From NCBI GenBank assembly GCA_023667055.1, contig JAMPAV010000001.1:1-62439 (forward strand): 62,439 nt of DNA, written 5' to 3'. This document shows, in pieces, positions 41,766 through 50,647 of the stretch. The notes under the pieces are model-generated. The model searched no databases, was not told the origin of the DNA, and saw only the letters and a list, made by a program, of their open reading frames with translations. The stretch is from Muribaculum sp. (GTDB lineage: Bacteria > Bacteroidota > Bacteroidia > Bacteroidales > Muribaculaceae). Position numbers and translations under genes: made by a program. Numbering within the stretch: position 1 is the stretch's first letter; every line of letters starts with the position of its first letter.

Positions 41766-42794
41766 ATGAAGAGCGAACTCAAGAGACATAGAAGATTTTT
41801 CGGAGGCCGGGGGCTAAGACTCTTGGTGGCTACTGCTATGTGTCTTGCCGGACTCGGAGCTTTTGCCCAATCCTCTCCTTTATATACAGATGCATGGGCA
41901 GTGCCTTCATATTATAATCCAGCCGCTGTGGGATCCACCGATTATCTGCGTATCCGTGGTATCGGGAGAATGCAATGGGTCGGAATCGAAAATGCACCCA
42001 TGAGTTTTTCGGCTGCTGCCGACATACCGTTCAAACTTATCGGCAAACGCTGGGGCGGTGGCGTGAATTTCACTCAGGAAGGAATCGGACTCTTCTCCAA
42101 CACCCATGTGAATGGTCAGTTCGGTTTCCGCTTCAATAAGCTCGGAGGCGTGTTCTCTGTGGGCGTCCAGGTAGGCTATTTCAGTTCCAGTTTCAAGGGC
42201 TCTGAAGTATATATTCCGGATGATGATGACTATCACGACTCCAACGACCCCGCAATTCCCAACCAGGATGTGGGAGGTGGCACAATAGATTTTGGACTTG
42301 GTGTTATGTATGTCCACCCCAAATTCCATGTTGGTGTCTCTGTGTTGCATCCTACAGCACCTAAAGTGAAATTAAACACCCAGGGAACCACATCATCAAA
42401 CGCCACTTCAGACAACCATGAGTTTGAGACATACCTCAATCGCTCAATCTATTTGACAGGAGGAAGCAATATTCCGATAAAAAACACGTTAATAGAATTG
42501 CAGCCTGATCTGATTCTGGCTTACGATATGAAGTCTTTCACGGGTGTCGTTTCGATGAAAGCCTGGTACAACAAACTCTTTTTCGGTGGTATCGCTTACA
42601 GATGGGATGATGCGGTTGCGGTCAATATCGGAGCGGAATTCAAGAATTTTATTCTTGGATATGCCTACGAATTTCCGACTTCGGCCATTCTGAAAGCCTC
42701 AAGCGGAAGCCATGAAATAGTGGTGGGATACAGGATGAAACTTGATTTTAACGGTAAAAACAGAAATAAGCACAGAAGCATTCGGCTGATGTGA
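41766..42794 (+). CDS. porP: T9SS protein PorP/SprF family
   Basis: 342 residues from the ATG at 41766 (M-K-S-E-L-K-R-H-R-R); the ORF opens earlier only with a TTG. Signal peptide to about residue 37 (A-F-A-Q). The family start P-L-Y-T-D-A-W-A-V-P-S-Y-Y-N-P-A-A-V-G follows at once, and barrel strands continue to the end. PorP/SprF proteins bind the outer-membrane side of the secretion machine and in motile relatives help present adhesins. It lies between porT and gldK. Confidence 0.88.
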   Translation: MKSELKRHRRFFGGRGLRLLVATAMCLAGLGAFAQSSPLYTDAWAVPSYYNPAAVGSTDYLRIRGIGRMQWVGIENAPMSFSAAADIPFKLIGKRWGGGVNFTQEGIGLFSNTHVNGQFGFRFNKLGGVFSVGVQVGYFSSSFKGSEVYIPDDDDYHDSNDPAIPNQDVGGGTIDFGLGVMYVHPKFHVGVSVLHPTAPKVKLNTQGTTSSNATSDNHEFETYLNRSIYLTGGSNIPIKNTLIELQPDLILAYDMKSFTGVVSMKAWYNKLFFGGIAYRWDDAVAVNIGAEFKNFILGYAYEFPTSAILKASSGSHEIVVGYRMKLDFNGKNRNKHRSIRLM

Positions 42795-42833
42795 GTGATA
42801 TAAAAGACAATGCATTTACTACAACCTCTACTT

Positions 42834-44312
42834 ATGAGAATATCAGAAATAACCAATAGTAAACTTTTCAACCGGGCCTTACGTTTGTTGACGCTGTCGT
42901 TTATCGCGGTGGTCTCGGTTTTGCTTGCCTCTTGTTCTTCGCTTAAAAATAGCGGTGCCGGTGGTGAGGTGACGGGTGTGGGCGGTAGCTCTTTTTCCGA
43001 ACCCGTGCCTTACGGCATGGTGCTTGTGGACCGCGGCGCGTATGCCATGGGGGCTGCCAAGGATGATTCCGTGTGGGGTGTCAGAAGCAATGCCCGTGGT
43101 GTCTCTGTCGATGCTTTCTGGATGGACGAGACGGAAGTGACCAACTCGAAATATAAACAATTCGTCTTTTGGGTGCGTGACTCTATCATCCGTGAGCGTC
43201 TTGCTGATCCCGCCTACGGTGGCAACGAGGCTTTCAAAATAGAGGAGGATAAGGAAGGCAACCCGATTACTCCTTATCTCAACTGGAATAAGCCTATCCC
43301 ATGGCGCAATGCCAATGAAGATGAGCAGCGCGCCATTGAAAGCGTATATCGTACCAACCCCATTACAGGTAAACGTGAACTTGACCCCACTCAGTTGAAC
43401 TACCGATATGAGATTTTCAACCATACAGAGGCTGCCAAGCGCAAGAACCGTCTTGATGCAACCCGGCGTGATTATAACACTGACAATCCGGTCAACTACG
43501 AATTGCCAATCATTTCCAAAGACACCGCTTATTTCACTGATGAGGGTGAAATCGTGCGCGAGACTGTGACACGACCGTTGTCGGGTGATTTTGATTTTCT
43601 TAATACTTACATTGTAAACATTTATCCGGACACTACCGTATGGGTGAATGACTTCGATAATGCCTACAATGAGCAATATACCAGACTATACTTTTCAAAT
43701 GCCGGCTACAACAACTATCCTGTGGTAGGTGTCAGCTGGGATCAAGCCAATGCTTTTGCTAATTGGCGCACCGACTATCTGCGTCGTAGTCTTGGAAGGG
43801 AGGGTGTCTATATCGAACCTTATCGCTTGCCCACGGAGGCTGAATGGGAGTATGCTGCACGTGCCGGTAACTCCGAAAGCAGTTTCCCTTGGAGCGAGAC
43901 GCTTCCTATGGATGAGCGCGGATGCTTCTATGCCAACTTCAAGCCCATGGATGGCGACTACGTCAGAGACGGACACCTCATCACTTCGCCCGTGGGAACC
44001 TACAGTCCCAATGATTTCGGACTGTTCGACATGGCGGGCAATGTAAGTGAATGGACTTCAACCGCCTTTACTGAAAGTATTGATAGGCTTACGAGCGATA
44101 TGAATCCCGAGTATCGGTATGATGCAGCTTTGGAAGACCCTTACAAGATGAAACGCAAGATCGTGCGTGGCGGCAGCTGGAAAGATGTTATGCATAATCT
44201 CCGCAGCGATTTGCGTCAGTGGGAGTATCAGAATGAGCAAAGAAGCTATATTGGATTCCGTTGCGTGCGCTCTCAGATTGGATTTGCCAAGGGTACGCAG
44301 AAGAAAAAGTGA
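42834..44312 (+). CDS. gldK: T9SS ring lipoprotein GldK/PorK
   Basis: 492 residues from ATG 42834; an ATG eight codons upstream (42810) is possible. The lipobox L-L-A-S-C places the lipidated Cys near residue 34. The protein is a formylglycine-generating-enzyme-like (FGE-sulfatase) fold: G-M-V-L-V-D-R-G-A-Y, E-V-T-N-S-K-Y, R-L-P-T-E-A-E-W-E-Y-A-A-R, D-M-A-G-N-V-S-E-W and G-F-R-C-V-R are all visible. With GldN it forms the periplasmic ring of the machine. First gene of the gldKLMN block. Confidence 0.93.
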   Translation: MRISEITNSKLFNRALRLLTLSFIAVVSVLLASCSSLKNSGAGGEVTGVGGSSFSEPVPYGMVLVDRGAYAMGAAKDDSVWGVRSNARGVSVDAFWMDETEVTNSKYKQFVFWVRDSIIRERLADPAYGGNEAFKIEEDKEGNPITPYLNWNKPIPWRNANEDEQRAIESVYRTNPITGKRELDPTQLNYRYEIFNHTEAAKRKNRLDATRRDYNTDNPVNYELPIISKDTAYFTDEGEIVRETVTRPLSGDFDFLNTYIVNIYPDTTVWVNDFDNAYNEQYTRLYFSNAGYNNYPVVGVSWDQANAFANWRTDYLRRSLGREGVYIEPYRLPTEAEWEYAARAGNSESSFPWSETLPMDERGCFYANFKPMDGDYVRDGHLITSPVGTYSPNDFGLFDMAGNVSEWTSTAFTESIDRLTSDMNPEYRYDAALEDPYKMKRKIVRGGSWKDVMHNLRSDLRQWEYQNEQRSYIGFRCVRSQIGFAKGTQKKK

Positions 44313-44347
44313 TAAATAAAAAGTAATAAGTAAAAAATAATAAGTCA
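44313..44347 (+). repeat. Heptamer array (TAAGTAA-type)5 between gldK and gldL
   Basis: Five 7-base units directly after the gldK stop: TAAATAA, AAAGTAA, TAAGTAA, AAAATAA, TAAGTCA. Confidence 0.75.
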
Positions 44348-44350
44348 GGT

Positions 44351-44362
44351 GCGATTCATCGC
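44351..44362. repeat. 12-mer GCGATTCATCGC, copy 2
   Basis: Identical to 37432-37443. Here it stands between the heptamer array and the gldL start codon. Confidence 0.7.
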
Positions 44363-44381
44363 AAGGACATCAGATAAGATT

Positions 44382-45389
44382 ATGGTCAGAATTCGCAAAT
44401 ACGCCAACTTTATCGAACGCTTCCTTCATGGCGAAAAAGGACAGCGATTCTTCAATTTTGCATACTCGATCGGCGCCGCCGTGGTGATTTGGGGTGCGTT
44501 GTTTAAAATCCTACACCTTCCCGGTGGTAGCACTTTGCTCTGTATCGGTATGGGTACTGAAATCGCAATGTTCCTTCTCACGGCTTTCGACCGTCCTCCC
44601 AAGGACTATCATTGGGAGGAAGTGTTTCCTGTGCTTGATTCCCACAATCCGGAAGACCGCCCGGATATGAATGGCGGATCCGGTGGTGGCTTGGTGATTC
44701 AAGGTGGCATTGCGGATGGCTCATACGGCAGTGATGCCGGTTCCGGTGCAGTCGCGCCTTCAGGTTCTTCATCAGGCGCCGGCTCGGTTGCAGCAGGTGT
44801 GGTGTCCGGTGGAGTGATCCAAGGCGGTGTCATTTCCGGTGGCGTTATTTCGGGCGCCCCGGTCTCGAATGTGGAAATCTCTGAGGAAGACACTGAGAAT
44901 CTTGTTGAGTCCATGAAGGACATGACTGAGCAGATGAAAGGTGTTACCGAACAAATCGCGCAGTTGCGTGAAACGACCGATGCTCTCAATCGTGTGAGTG
45001 AACTCATGCTCAATTCATACAAGGCCATCACCGATAAGTCTGAGTCCGTGTCTGCATCTTCCGTGGGATACGTAGAGCAGCTTGAGGACCTCAATAGAAA
45101 CATCGGCGGTCTCAATACCATTTATGAAATCCAGCTAAAGGGTATAAGCTCGCAGATTGAAAGCATCGACCGCGTCAATCGAGGACTTAAGGATATCCGC
45201 GACATGTATGAGAAATCTGCAAGCGAGTCGAGCCGTTTCTGCGAAGAGACCGAGCGCATGAGCAGATACATGCGTCAGCTTAACAAGATATATGAGAATA
45301 TGATCACGGCAATGACAGTCAACATGGCAAATCCCATGATGGCCAATCGCCAGAATCCATTCGATAACACTCCAAGGACTGAAAATTAA
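44382..45389 (+). CDS. gldL: T9SS motor protein GldL/PorL
   Basis: 335 residues from ATG 44382 (M-V-R-I-R-K-Y-A-N-F); the frame opens at a GTG at 44349 inside the 12-mer repeat, which I reject. Two membrane helices (about 25-45 and 50-68) include the conserved L-F-K-I-L-H-L-P-G and G-x-x-T-E motor Glu. A Gly/Val-rich repeat (G-G-V-I-Q/S-G) near 145-170 and a coiled-coil tail to the end follow. GldL with GldM forms the proton-driven motor. Confidence 0.92.
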   Translation: MVRIRKYANFIERFLHGEKGQRFFNFAYSIGAAVVIWGALFKILHLPGGSTLLCIGMGTEIAMFLLTAFDRPPKDYHWEEVFPVLDSHNPEDRPDMNGGSGGGLVIQGGIADGSYGSDAGSGAVAPSGSSSGAGSVAAGVVSGGVIQGGVISGGVISGAPVSNVEISEEDTENLVESMKDMTEQMKGVTEQIAQLRETTDALNRVSELMLNSYKAITDKSESVSASSVGYVEQLEDLNRNIGGLNTIYEIQLKGISSQIESIDRVNRGLKDIRDMYEKSASESSRFCEETERMSRYMRQLNKIYENMITAMTVNMANPMMANRQNPFDNTPRTEN

Positions 45390-45396
45390 TTCAAAT

Positions 45397-45450
45397 TGAC
45401 AATGTGTCAATATGTCAAAAAAACAAATTGATAAACTGACAACTGACAAC
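45397..45450 (+). repeat. Octamer array (TGACAATG-type) between gldL and gldM
   Basis: Six octamers with TGaCAA at their head (TGACAATG, TGTCAATA, TGTCAAAA, one diverged, TGATAAAC, then TGACAAC twice at 7-base spacing). It fills almost the whole gldL-gldM gap. Confidence 0.75.
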
Positions 45451-45454
45451 ATAT

Positions 45455-47032
45455 ATGGCAGGAGGTGGTAATAACGTAGCAAGAATGTCGCCACGTCAGA
45501 GAATGATAAATCTGATGTATATCGTGCTGACGGCAATGCTTGCGTTGAATGTCTCGAGCGATGTGCTCAACGGCTTCACGCAAGTGCAATCGTCATTGCA
45601 TAAGACCAACGACAATCTTTCTACTAAAAATGAAATACAGTTCGACTATCTGGCGCAGCTCTACGACAAGAACCCCGCCAAAGCCGGACCTTGGTATGAA
45701 AAAGGTGTCGCCTTGCACGACAAGACCGGCAATCTCTACAATCTTATTGAAACTTTAAAAACAGAAATTGCCGTCAAGGCCGACGGCAAGGGTGCCGACT
45801 ATACCAATATTGATAATCTCGATAATCTCGATGCAGCGCCTTCCATATTGCTTGACCCTACAAGCAATAAGGGCCGACAGCTGCGTGAGGCTATCGATGA
45901 ATATCGCACATACGTCACTGCCCTGATTCCCGATACTGTGCGCCGTGGAGTGGTTCGCGACATGCTTTCCACAAAGGTGGCAAACACCCCAGGCACTGTG
46001 GGTGAGACAAAATGGGAGGAGAAACTCTTTGACAACATGCCGGCTGTGGCTGCAGTCACCATGCTCACAAAGATTCAGAATGATATCCGACAGGCGGAGA
46101 GTGAGGCTCTCTCGAATCTTATCACTAATGTGGATATAGGCGATGTCCGTGTAAATGAACTGAACGCATACGTGCTTCCCAATTCAAATATGGTGATGCG
46201 TGGCGGAAAATACAGCGCTCAGATTGTGCTTGCTGCAATCGACACCACCATGAGACCTGAAATATTCATCAACGGGCAGAAACTTGCGAGTCCCAACGGT
46301 GTGTATGAGTTTGTGGCCGGACAGGTGGGCCCTCACGAGTATTCCGGATACTTGGAGGTGAAGAAAGGTGACGGCACCATAGAGAAGCATGACTTCACGT
46401 CGCAATACAATGTGATTGAGCCTATGGCCACGATTTCTCCGACCATGATGAATGTGCTCTATGCCGGTATCGACAATCCTATTTCAATTTCAGTACCCGG
46501 TGTGCCAATGTCGGCACTGACAGCCACAATGACCAATGGAACTCTTACCCGAAGTGGCGATCAGTGGATTGCCCGTCCCACCAAGGTTGGCGACAATGCT
46601 GAAATAAGTGTTACTGCTTCTGTGGATGGTCACAATCAGGTCGTTGGGAGCATGACATTCAGAATACGCAAATTGCCGGATCCTACCGCCTATATTGCCA
46701 TGAAGGATGCCTCGGGCAACCCCATAAGCTATAAAGGCAGTCCTAAGCGTATCAGCAAGGCGGCTCTGATGGCGGCAGATGGTTTGTCGGCTTCGGTCGA
46801 TGATGGAATTCTTGATGTTGCTTATTCCGTAGTGTCGTTCTCCACGGTATTTTACGACCAGATGGGTAATGCAATTCCGGAAGTCAGCGACGGCAATAAA
46901 TTCTCCAACCGGCAGAAAGAACAATTCAAGCGTCTGAAAAATGGTAAGACCTTCTTTATCTCTCAGATTAAGGCTAAAGGTCCGGATGGTATAACTCGCG
47001 ATATTTCACCTATGGAAGTTGCGCTTAACTAA
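45455..47032 (+). CDS. gldM: T9SS motor protein GldM/PorM
   Basis: 525 residues. The N-terminus M-A-G-G-G-N-N-V-A-R-M-S-P-R-Q-R-M-I-N-L-M-Y is characteristic, and a single membrane helix (about 17-36) is followed by a long periplasmic part of stacked beta domains. It spans the periplasm and couples the GldL motor to the GldK/N ring. It is 16 bp before gldN. Confidence 0.95.
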   Translation: MAGGGNNVARMSPRQRMINLMYIVLTAMLALNVSSDVLNGFTQVQSSLHKTNDNLSTKNEIQFDYLAQLYDKNPAKAGPWYEKGVALHDKTGNLYNLIETLKTEIAVKADGKGADYTNIDNLDNLDAAPSILLDPTSNKGRQLREAIDEYRTYVTALIPDTVRRGVVRDMLSTKVANTPGTVGETKWEEKLFDNMPAVAAVTMLTKIQNDIRQAESEALSNLITNVDIGDVRVNELNAYVLPNSNMVMRGGKYSAQIVLAAIDTTMRPEIFINGQKLASPNGVYEFVAGQVGPHEYSGYLEVKKGDGTIEKHDFTSQYNVIEPMATISPTMMNVLYAGIDNPISISVPGVPMSALTATMTNGTLTRSGDQWIARPTKVGDNAEISVTASVDGHNQVVGSMTFRIRKLPDPTAYIAMKDASGNPISYKGSPKRISKAALMAADGLSASVDDGILDVAYSVVSFSTVFYDQMGNAIPEVSDGNKFSNRQKEQFKRLKNGKTFFISQIKAKGPDGITRDISPMEVALN

Positions 47033-47048
47033 GAAATAACTCATCAAT

Positions 47049-48221
47049 ATGAATATATTCAGAAAAATATTACCTCTCACTGTCGTTGCCGCTATTGGCA
47101 TGACCACCATAGCGCAAGATAATGTAGGCGTTGTGCGAAGAGGTGCCGGTGGAAAGAGAGGGCAGAAGCAGGAGGAGTCATCCGGTCCTAAGATTACGGA
47201 TCGTATGCAGGGTTTTTATGAAGACACAAAGACGCATGATGCAGACCTTGCTTATATGCGTGAGATATATCGTTCGCTCGACCTGAAGGATGTGGCGGAG
47301 AACACTCCCTTGTATTTCCCTGAAGACATTGTTGATGGTCAGCAGAATCTCTTCAGAATCATTCTTGGTCTGGTGGTTGACGGAAAGATTCCGGCTTATG
47401 AATATCTCGATGGCCGCGAGGTTTTCACCGACCAGTATAAACTTAAAGTGGGCGACATGCTCGACCGCTTTGATATATATTATCAGGCCCAGGGCGAAGG
47501 GGACAAGGCTACTTACACCATAGAGGAAGCCGATGTGCCGACAACTCAGGTGCTGAAATATTATATCATAGAGAAGTGGGAATTTGACCGTCGCAGCAAT
47601 CAGATGAAGACTTACGTGGAGGCGATTTGTCCGGTTCTGACACGAAGCGCTGATTACGGTGGGGATGCAAATTATCCTATGTTCTGGGTGAAATTCGACC
47701 AGCTGAGACCATACCTTGCTCAGCAGTACGTCTTTCTTACCGACGACAACAACTTGCCTCAGTATAGTCTTGACGATTACTTCAATCTTGGCATGTACAA
47801 GGGTGAGATATACAAGACCAAAAACCTGCGTAATTTGTCGATGGCCCAGATGTTTCCTGACGAAGATGACATGAAGAGAGCCCAAGACAGCATAGACAAC
47901 AGGCTGCGTGAGTTTGGAAAGAACCTTTGGGTGCCTACACGAGAGGAATATCTCGCAATGCAGGAGGCCGAGGCTGAGGCTGCCGAAGCCCGTGAAAAGG
48001 CTATCGCAGCCGGCGACACTATTCCTGAAAGGACGGTGGTTACAGATAGTGAGGAAGAGGCTCCGGTCAAGACCAAGGCTTCAGCCCGTTCCGGACGTAA
48101 GAAAAGCAGTAGTGCTTCCAAATCTAAAAAGACTAAGAAACCGAAAGTCCAGAAGCCTAAAGAGTCAAGCTCATCTTCCAACAGCAGTGCCGCAAAGTCA
48201 GTAAGACGCCGCAAAAAATAG
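47049..48221 (+). CDS. gldN: T9SS ring protein GldN/PorN
   Basis: 390 residues with a signal peptide (about 1-22). The family block M-R-E-I-Y-R-S-L-D-L is followed by N-T-P-L-Y-F-P, then W-E-F-D-R-R, then P-M-F-W-V-K-F. The C-terminus from about 305 is unusual: an Ala/Glu helix, then about 50 residues of mixed Lys and Ser ending K-S-V-R-R-R-K-K. This basic, disordered tail seems an addition to the family core and might touch peptidoglycan or nucleic acid-like polyanions; that is inference only. Confidence 0.92.
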   Translation: MNIFRKILPLTVVAAIGMTTIAQDNVGVVRRGAGGKRGQKQEESSGPKITDRMQGFYEDTKTHDADLAYMREIYRSLDLKDVAENTPLYFPEDIVDGQQNLFRIILGLVVDGKIPAYEYLDGREVFTDQYKLKVGDMLDRFDIYYQAQGEGDKATYTIEEADVPTTQVLKYYIIEKWEFDRRSNQMKTYVEAICPVLTRSADYGGDANYPMFWVKFDQLRPYLAQQYVFLTDDNNLPQYSLDDYFNLGMYKGEIYKTKNLRNLSMAQMFPDEDDMKRAQDSIDNRLREFGKNLWVPTREEYLAMQEAEAEAAEAREKAIAAGDTIPERTVVTDSEEEAPVKTKASARSGRKKSSSASKSKKTKKPKVQKPKESSSSSNSSAAKSVRRRKK

Positions 48222-48248
48222 AAATCGTTACAATAAAGTTTAGACTGA

Positions 48249-48302
48249 ATATCCAAAGAAGCCGGGGATTACTGAACAAGTATCCATGGCTTCTTTGGAT
48301 AT
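48249..48302. terminator. Inverted repeat, possible terminator after gldN
   Basis: A perfect 15-bp stem (ATATCCAAAGAAGCC and complement) with a 24-base loop between the convergent gldN and flippase genes. There is no clear T run, so efficiency is uncertain. Confidence 0.55.
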
Positions 48303-48331
48303 CTGAGTTTAACCGGATGTTTATTAGGGTT

Positions 48332-49792
48332 TTATTTCTTCCAGAGAAGCGCCAGTCTTCTGAGGGAAATAATGCCGGTTAGGCATAGTATAAGCAACGA
48401 AGATGCAATCATAATACTGCCATCTGTTGAGAAGCAGATGAAAGCCATAGCTGATGAAGAGACAAGAGCAAACATGGATATTCCTAATCCTCTTGAAGAC
48501 AAGCGGTAGCCGTATAGTTTGTTGTTGACCAGCACATAGACCATAAGACAAATGAGGCAGTCTGCAATTGCGGCTACTCCAAGACCAATGAGACCGAAGA
48601 AGTGATAACCAGCGCATGTAAGTGTCAGTGTGAGTATGTTTGCACCCACAGACTCCATCCAGAAGAAGAGTCGTCGGTTGTCTTTTGCAAAGACTATATA
48701 TCCCAGCGGATACATAAGCGCCCTCACCGCTACTGCCAATGCAAGCAGCCGCAGGAGGGGAGTGGCAACAATGAATTCGGATGTCTGAAGTATCTCTATC
48801 ACCCATGGTGCGAGGAAGATTACAGCACACGCTACAGGCGCAATCATAAGTCCGACAACTTCAATCTGCCTGTTGACAACCTCACACATCCTTGGGTTTG
48901 AACCGGCCGCAGCAGAAAGACGTGGCAGATAATCCATGGCCATTGCTGTAAAAACAATGGCGGAATATTGAGAGGTCATGGTGTTGCAAGACTGATAGAA
49001 ACCCACATCATCCATGTCTCCGGCACTCCTCACATATACTATTATTATATAGTTGGCCAAGTTCCGGAAAAGGTCGTTGCTCATCAGAATCAGTCCCATT
49101 ATCAGAATCTTGCGAAGTATTGGCAGATGTATTTCCCTTTTCCAGGGGGCTGATGAAGTTGTTAATGATTTTCTAAGAGATATGAAATACCAAAGGCACG
49201 TTGAGAGCGACAAAACCACCATAGCCGGCACAATACCGTCTGTTCCCCACAGCCAATACATAGGCACTCCTATGAGCAGCCCTACCGTTGACCCTGTTAG
49301 ACTTGCCTTGGAAAGGCGATTGACCTCATGAAGTCCCTGAAGTACCGACATAAAAGCCGTGCCAACTATAGAAAAGAACACTGCCGCTGCGAGCAGCATG
49401 AAGGAATTCCCATAACTGTCTTCACCAAAGGAGAATCTTGATAATAGTCCCGGGAAACACAGGCAGATGAGTGCGCCTGCAAAGGCAGTCGTCAATGCAA
49501 GTGTTCGTATGGCGGTAAGTAAGTTGCCGAGTTTGTCATTTTCATTTTTTGAAGCCCCTATTTCTTTTACTACTGCAAGATTAAGACCGAGAGAAGCGAA
49601 TTGCTGTATAGTGAGAGAAGCGGTATTGAAAATACCTGCAACTCCGATTCCCGTAGGCCCAAGAATTACAGCCACAAGTTTCAGACGAATGGCAGAAATA
49701 AGGATATTGAAAACCTGTACGCCTCCAAATATGGAAGTGCCTTTCAGTATGGATCTGAAACTGTTTTCTTTTTTGTTTGCTTCCTCATTCAT
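48332..49792 (-). CDS. Wzx-like polysaccharide flippase
   Basis: 486 residues, almost entirely membrane: about 12-14 helices in the MATE/MOP-type arrangement of O-antigen translocases, opening with F-G-G-V-Q-V-F-N-I-L-I. It should move lipid-linked repeat units to the periplasmic side. It is last in a four-gene operon of glycosyltransferases, with a 4-bp overlap to the gene before it. Confidence 0.88.
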   Translation of the reverse strand: MNEEANKKENSFRSILKGTSIFGGVQVFNILISAIRLKLVAVILGPTGIGVAGIFNTASLTIQQFASLGLNLAVVKEIGASKNENDKLGNLLTAIRTLALTTAFAGALICLCFPGLLSRFSFGEDSYGNSFMLLAAAVFFSIVGTAFMSVLQGLHEVNRLSKASLTGSTVGLLIGVPMYWLWGTDGIVPAMVVLSLSTCLWYFISLRKSLTTSSAPWKREIHLPILRKILIMGLILMSNDLFRNLANYIIIVYVRSAGDMDDVGFYQSCNTMTSQYSAIVFTAMAMDYLPRLSAAAGSNPRMCEVVNRQIEVVGLMIAPVACAVIFLAPWVIEILQTSEFIVATPLLRLLALAVAVRALMYPLGYIVFAKDNRRLFFWMESVGANILTLTLTCAGYHFFGLIGLGVAAIADCLICLMVYVLVNNKLYGYRLSSRGLGISMFALVSSSAMAFICFSTDGSIMIASSLLILCLTGIISLRRLALLWKK

Positions 49793-50646
49793 GGCAAGTA
49801 TTCTTTGGAATAATCCGGAGTGGGGAATATATTAATCTTCTTTGCCATGCGCACTCCTCTCATCCAGTTTAGACAGTAAGACACCGGGGATGGCACGTTG
49901 CCCTTTCTCCATTGAGGAATTTCTCTAATGGCATGGACTATCATACGCAAAAACCAGTCTTTAGGATGAAGATGCAGAAAAACAGCACCTTTGGTTTGCG
50001 GACGCGACGGAAGTTTCAGATTTCGTTCGGATGTTGTTGTGCCATCATGTCTTGCAATGGTGATTGGTAGATATTGCCCGGTTAGACCCAACTCAAGACA
50101 ATCTCTTATAAAAACATCTTCTTCACCGGAGGGAAAGTGAGCTCCAATACCGAAATCTTCATTAAACCATACTTTCCCCTTTATGTTTTTGCATCTTAAC
50201 GCAATCTCAAAAGAGGTGACAAAATATCCTTTATCGGGATTTTTAAGAGAAAACGTATGTTCGGGGTAGTTTTTTGATGCTGAGATGGAAGCATATTTGA
50301 ACGTGAGGATATCCATATCGGGATTTTTCTCAAATGAATTAATTACAGCGTTCAATCCCTCCTGTGTGTAGTCAACATCATCATCGCTGATAAGAAGAAA
50401 TGGCGCGGTCGCTTTCGACAGGGCGTGGTTGCGATTTTTGGAAAGGCCCTTGGTATTTGTGCGGTAAATTCTAAAGTCTTCCCTTTGGAGTGAGTCCGGG
50501 ACACCCACGCCTTCCGAAGCCTGCCAACTGATAAGGTATTCCACACCTTTGGTCTTTGGGTGTAACCCATTGGTTACTCTTTCTATGCCGTCTCTTCCGT
50601 ATGTACATATCAGTACCTGCAGCTTTATATCTTCTTCCATATCCAT
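49789..50646 (-). CDS. Glycosyltransferase, GT-A/GT2-like
   Basis: 285 residues. Q-V-L-I-C-T-Y-G-R-D-G starts a nucleotide-sugar-binding fold, S-K-N-R-N-H-A-L-S precedes the D-D-D-V-D motif (the D-x-D metal site, about residue 88), and G-E-E-D-V-F-I-R-D is the later acidic motif (about 184). No membrane helix. The ATG lies 1 base after the preceding stop; another ATG two codons later is possible. Part of the surface-glycan operon. Confidence 0.82.
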   Translation of the reverse strand: MDMEEDIKLQVLICTYGRDGIERVTNGLHPKTKGVEYLISWQASEGVGVPDSLQREDFRIYRTNTKGLSKNRNHALSKATAPFLLISDDDVDYTQEGLNAVINSFEKNPDMDILTFKYASISASKNYPEHTFSLKNPDKGYFVTSFEIALRCKNIKGKVWFNEDFGIGAHFPSGEEDVFIRDCLELGLTGQYLPITIARHDGTTTSERNLKLPSRPQTKGAVFLHLHPKDWFLRMIVHAIREIPQWRKGNVPSPVSYCLNWMRGVRMAKKINIFPTPDYSKEYLP

Positions 50647-50647
50647 G

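Noticed and set aside
47178..47885. Long antisense ORF inside gldN, and similar antisense frames inside other genes
   Set aside because: They mirror the codon bias of the genes on the opposite strand and have no family features.
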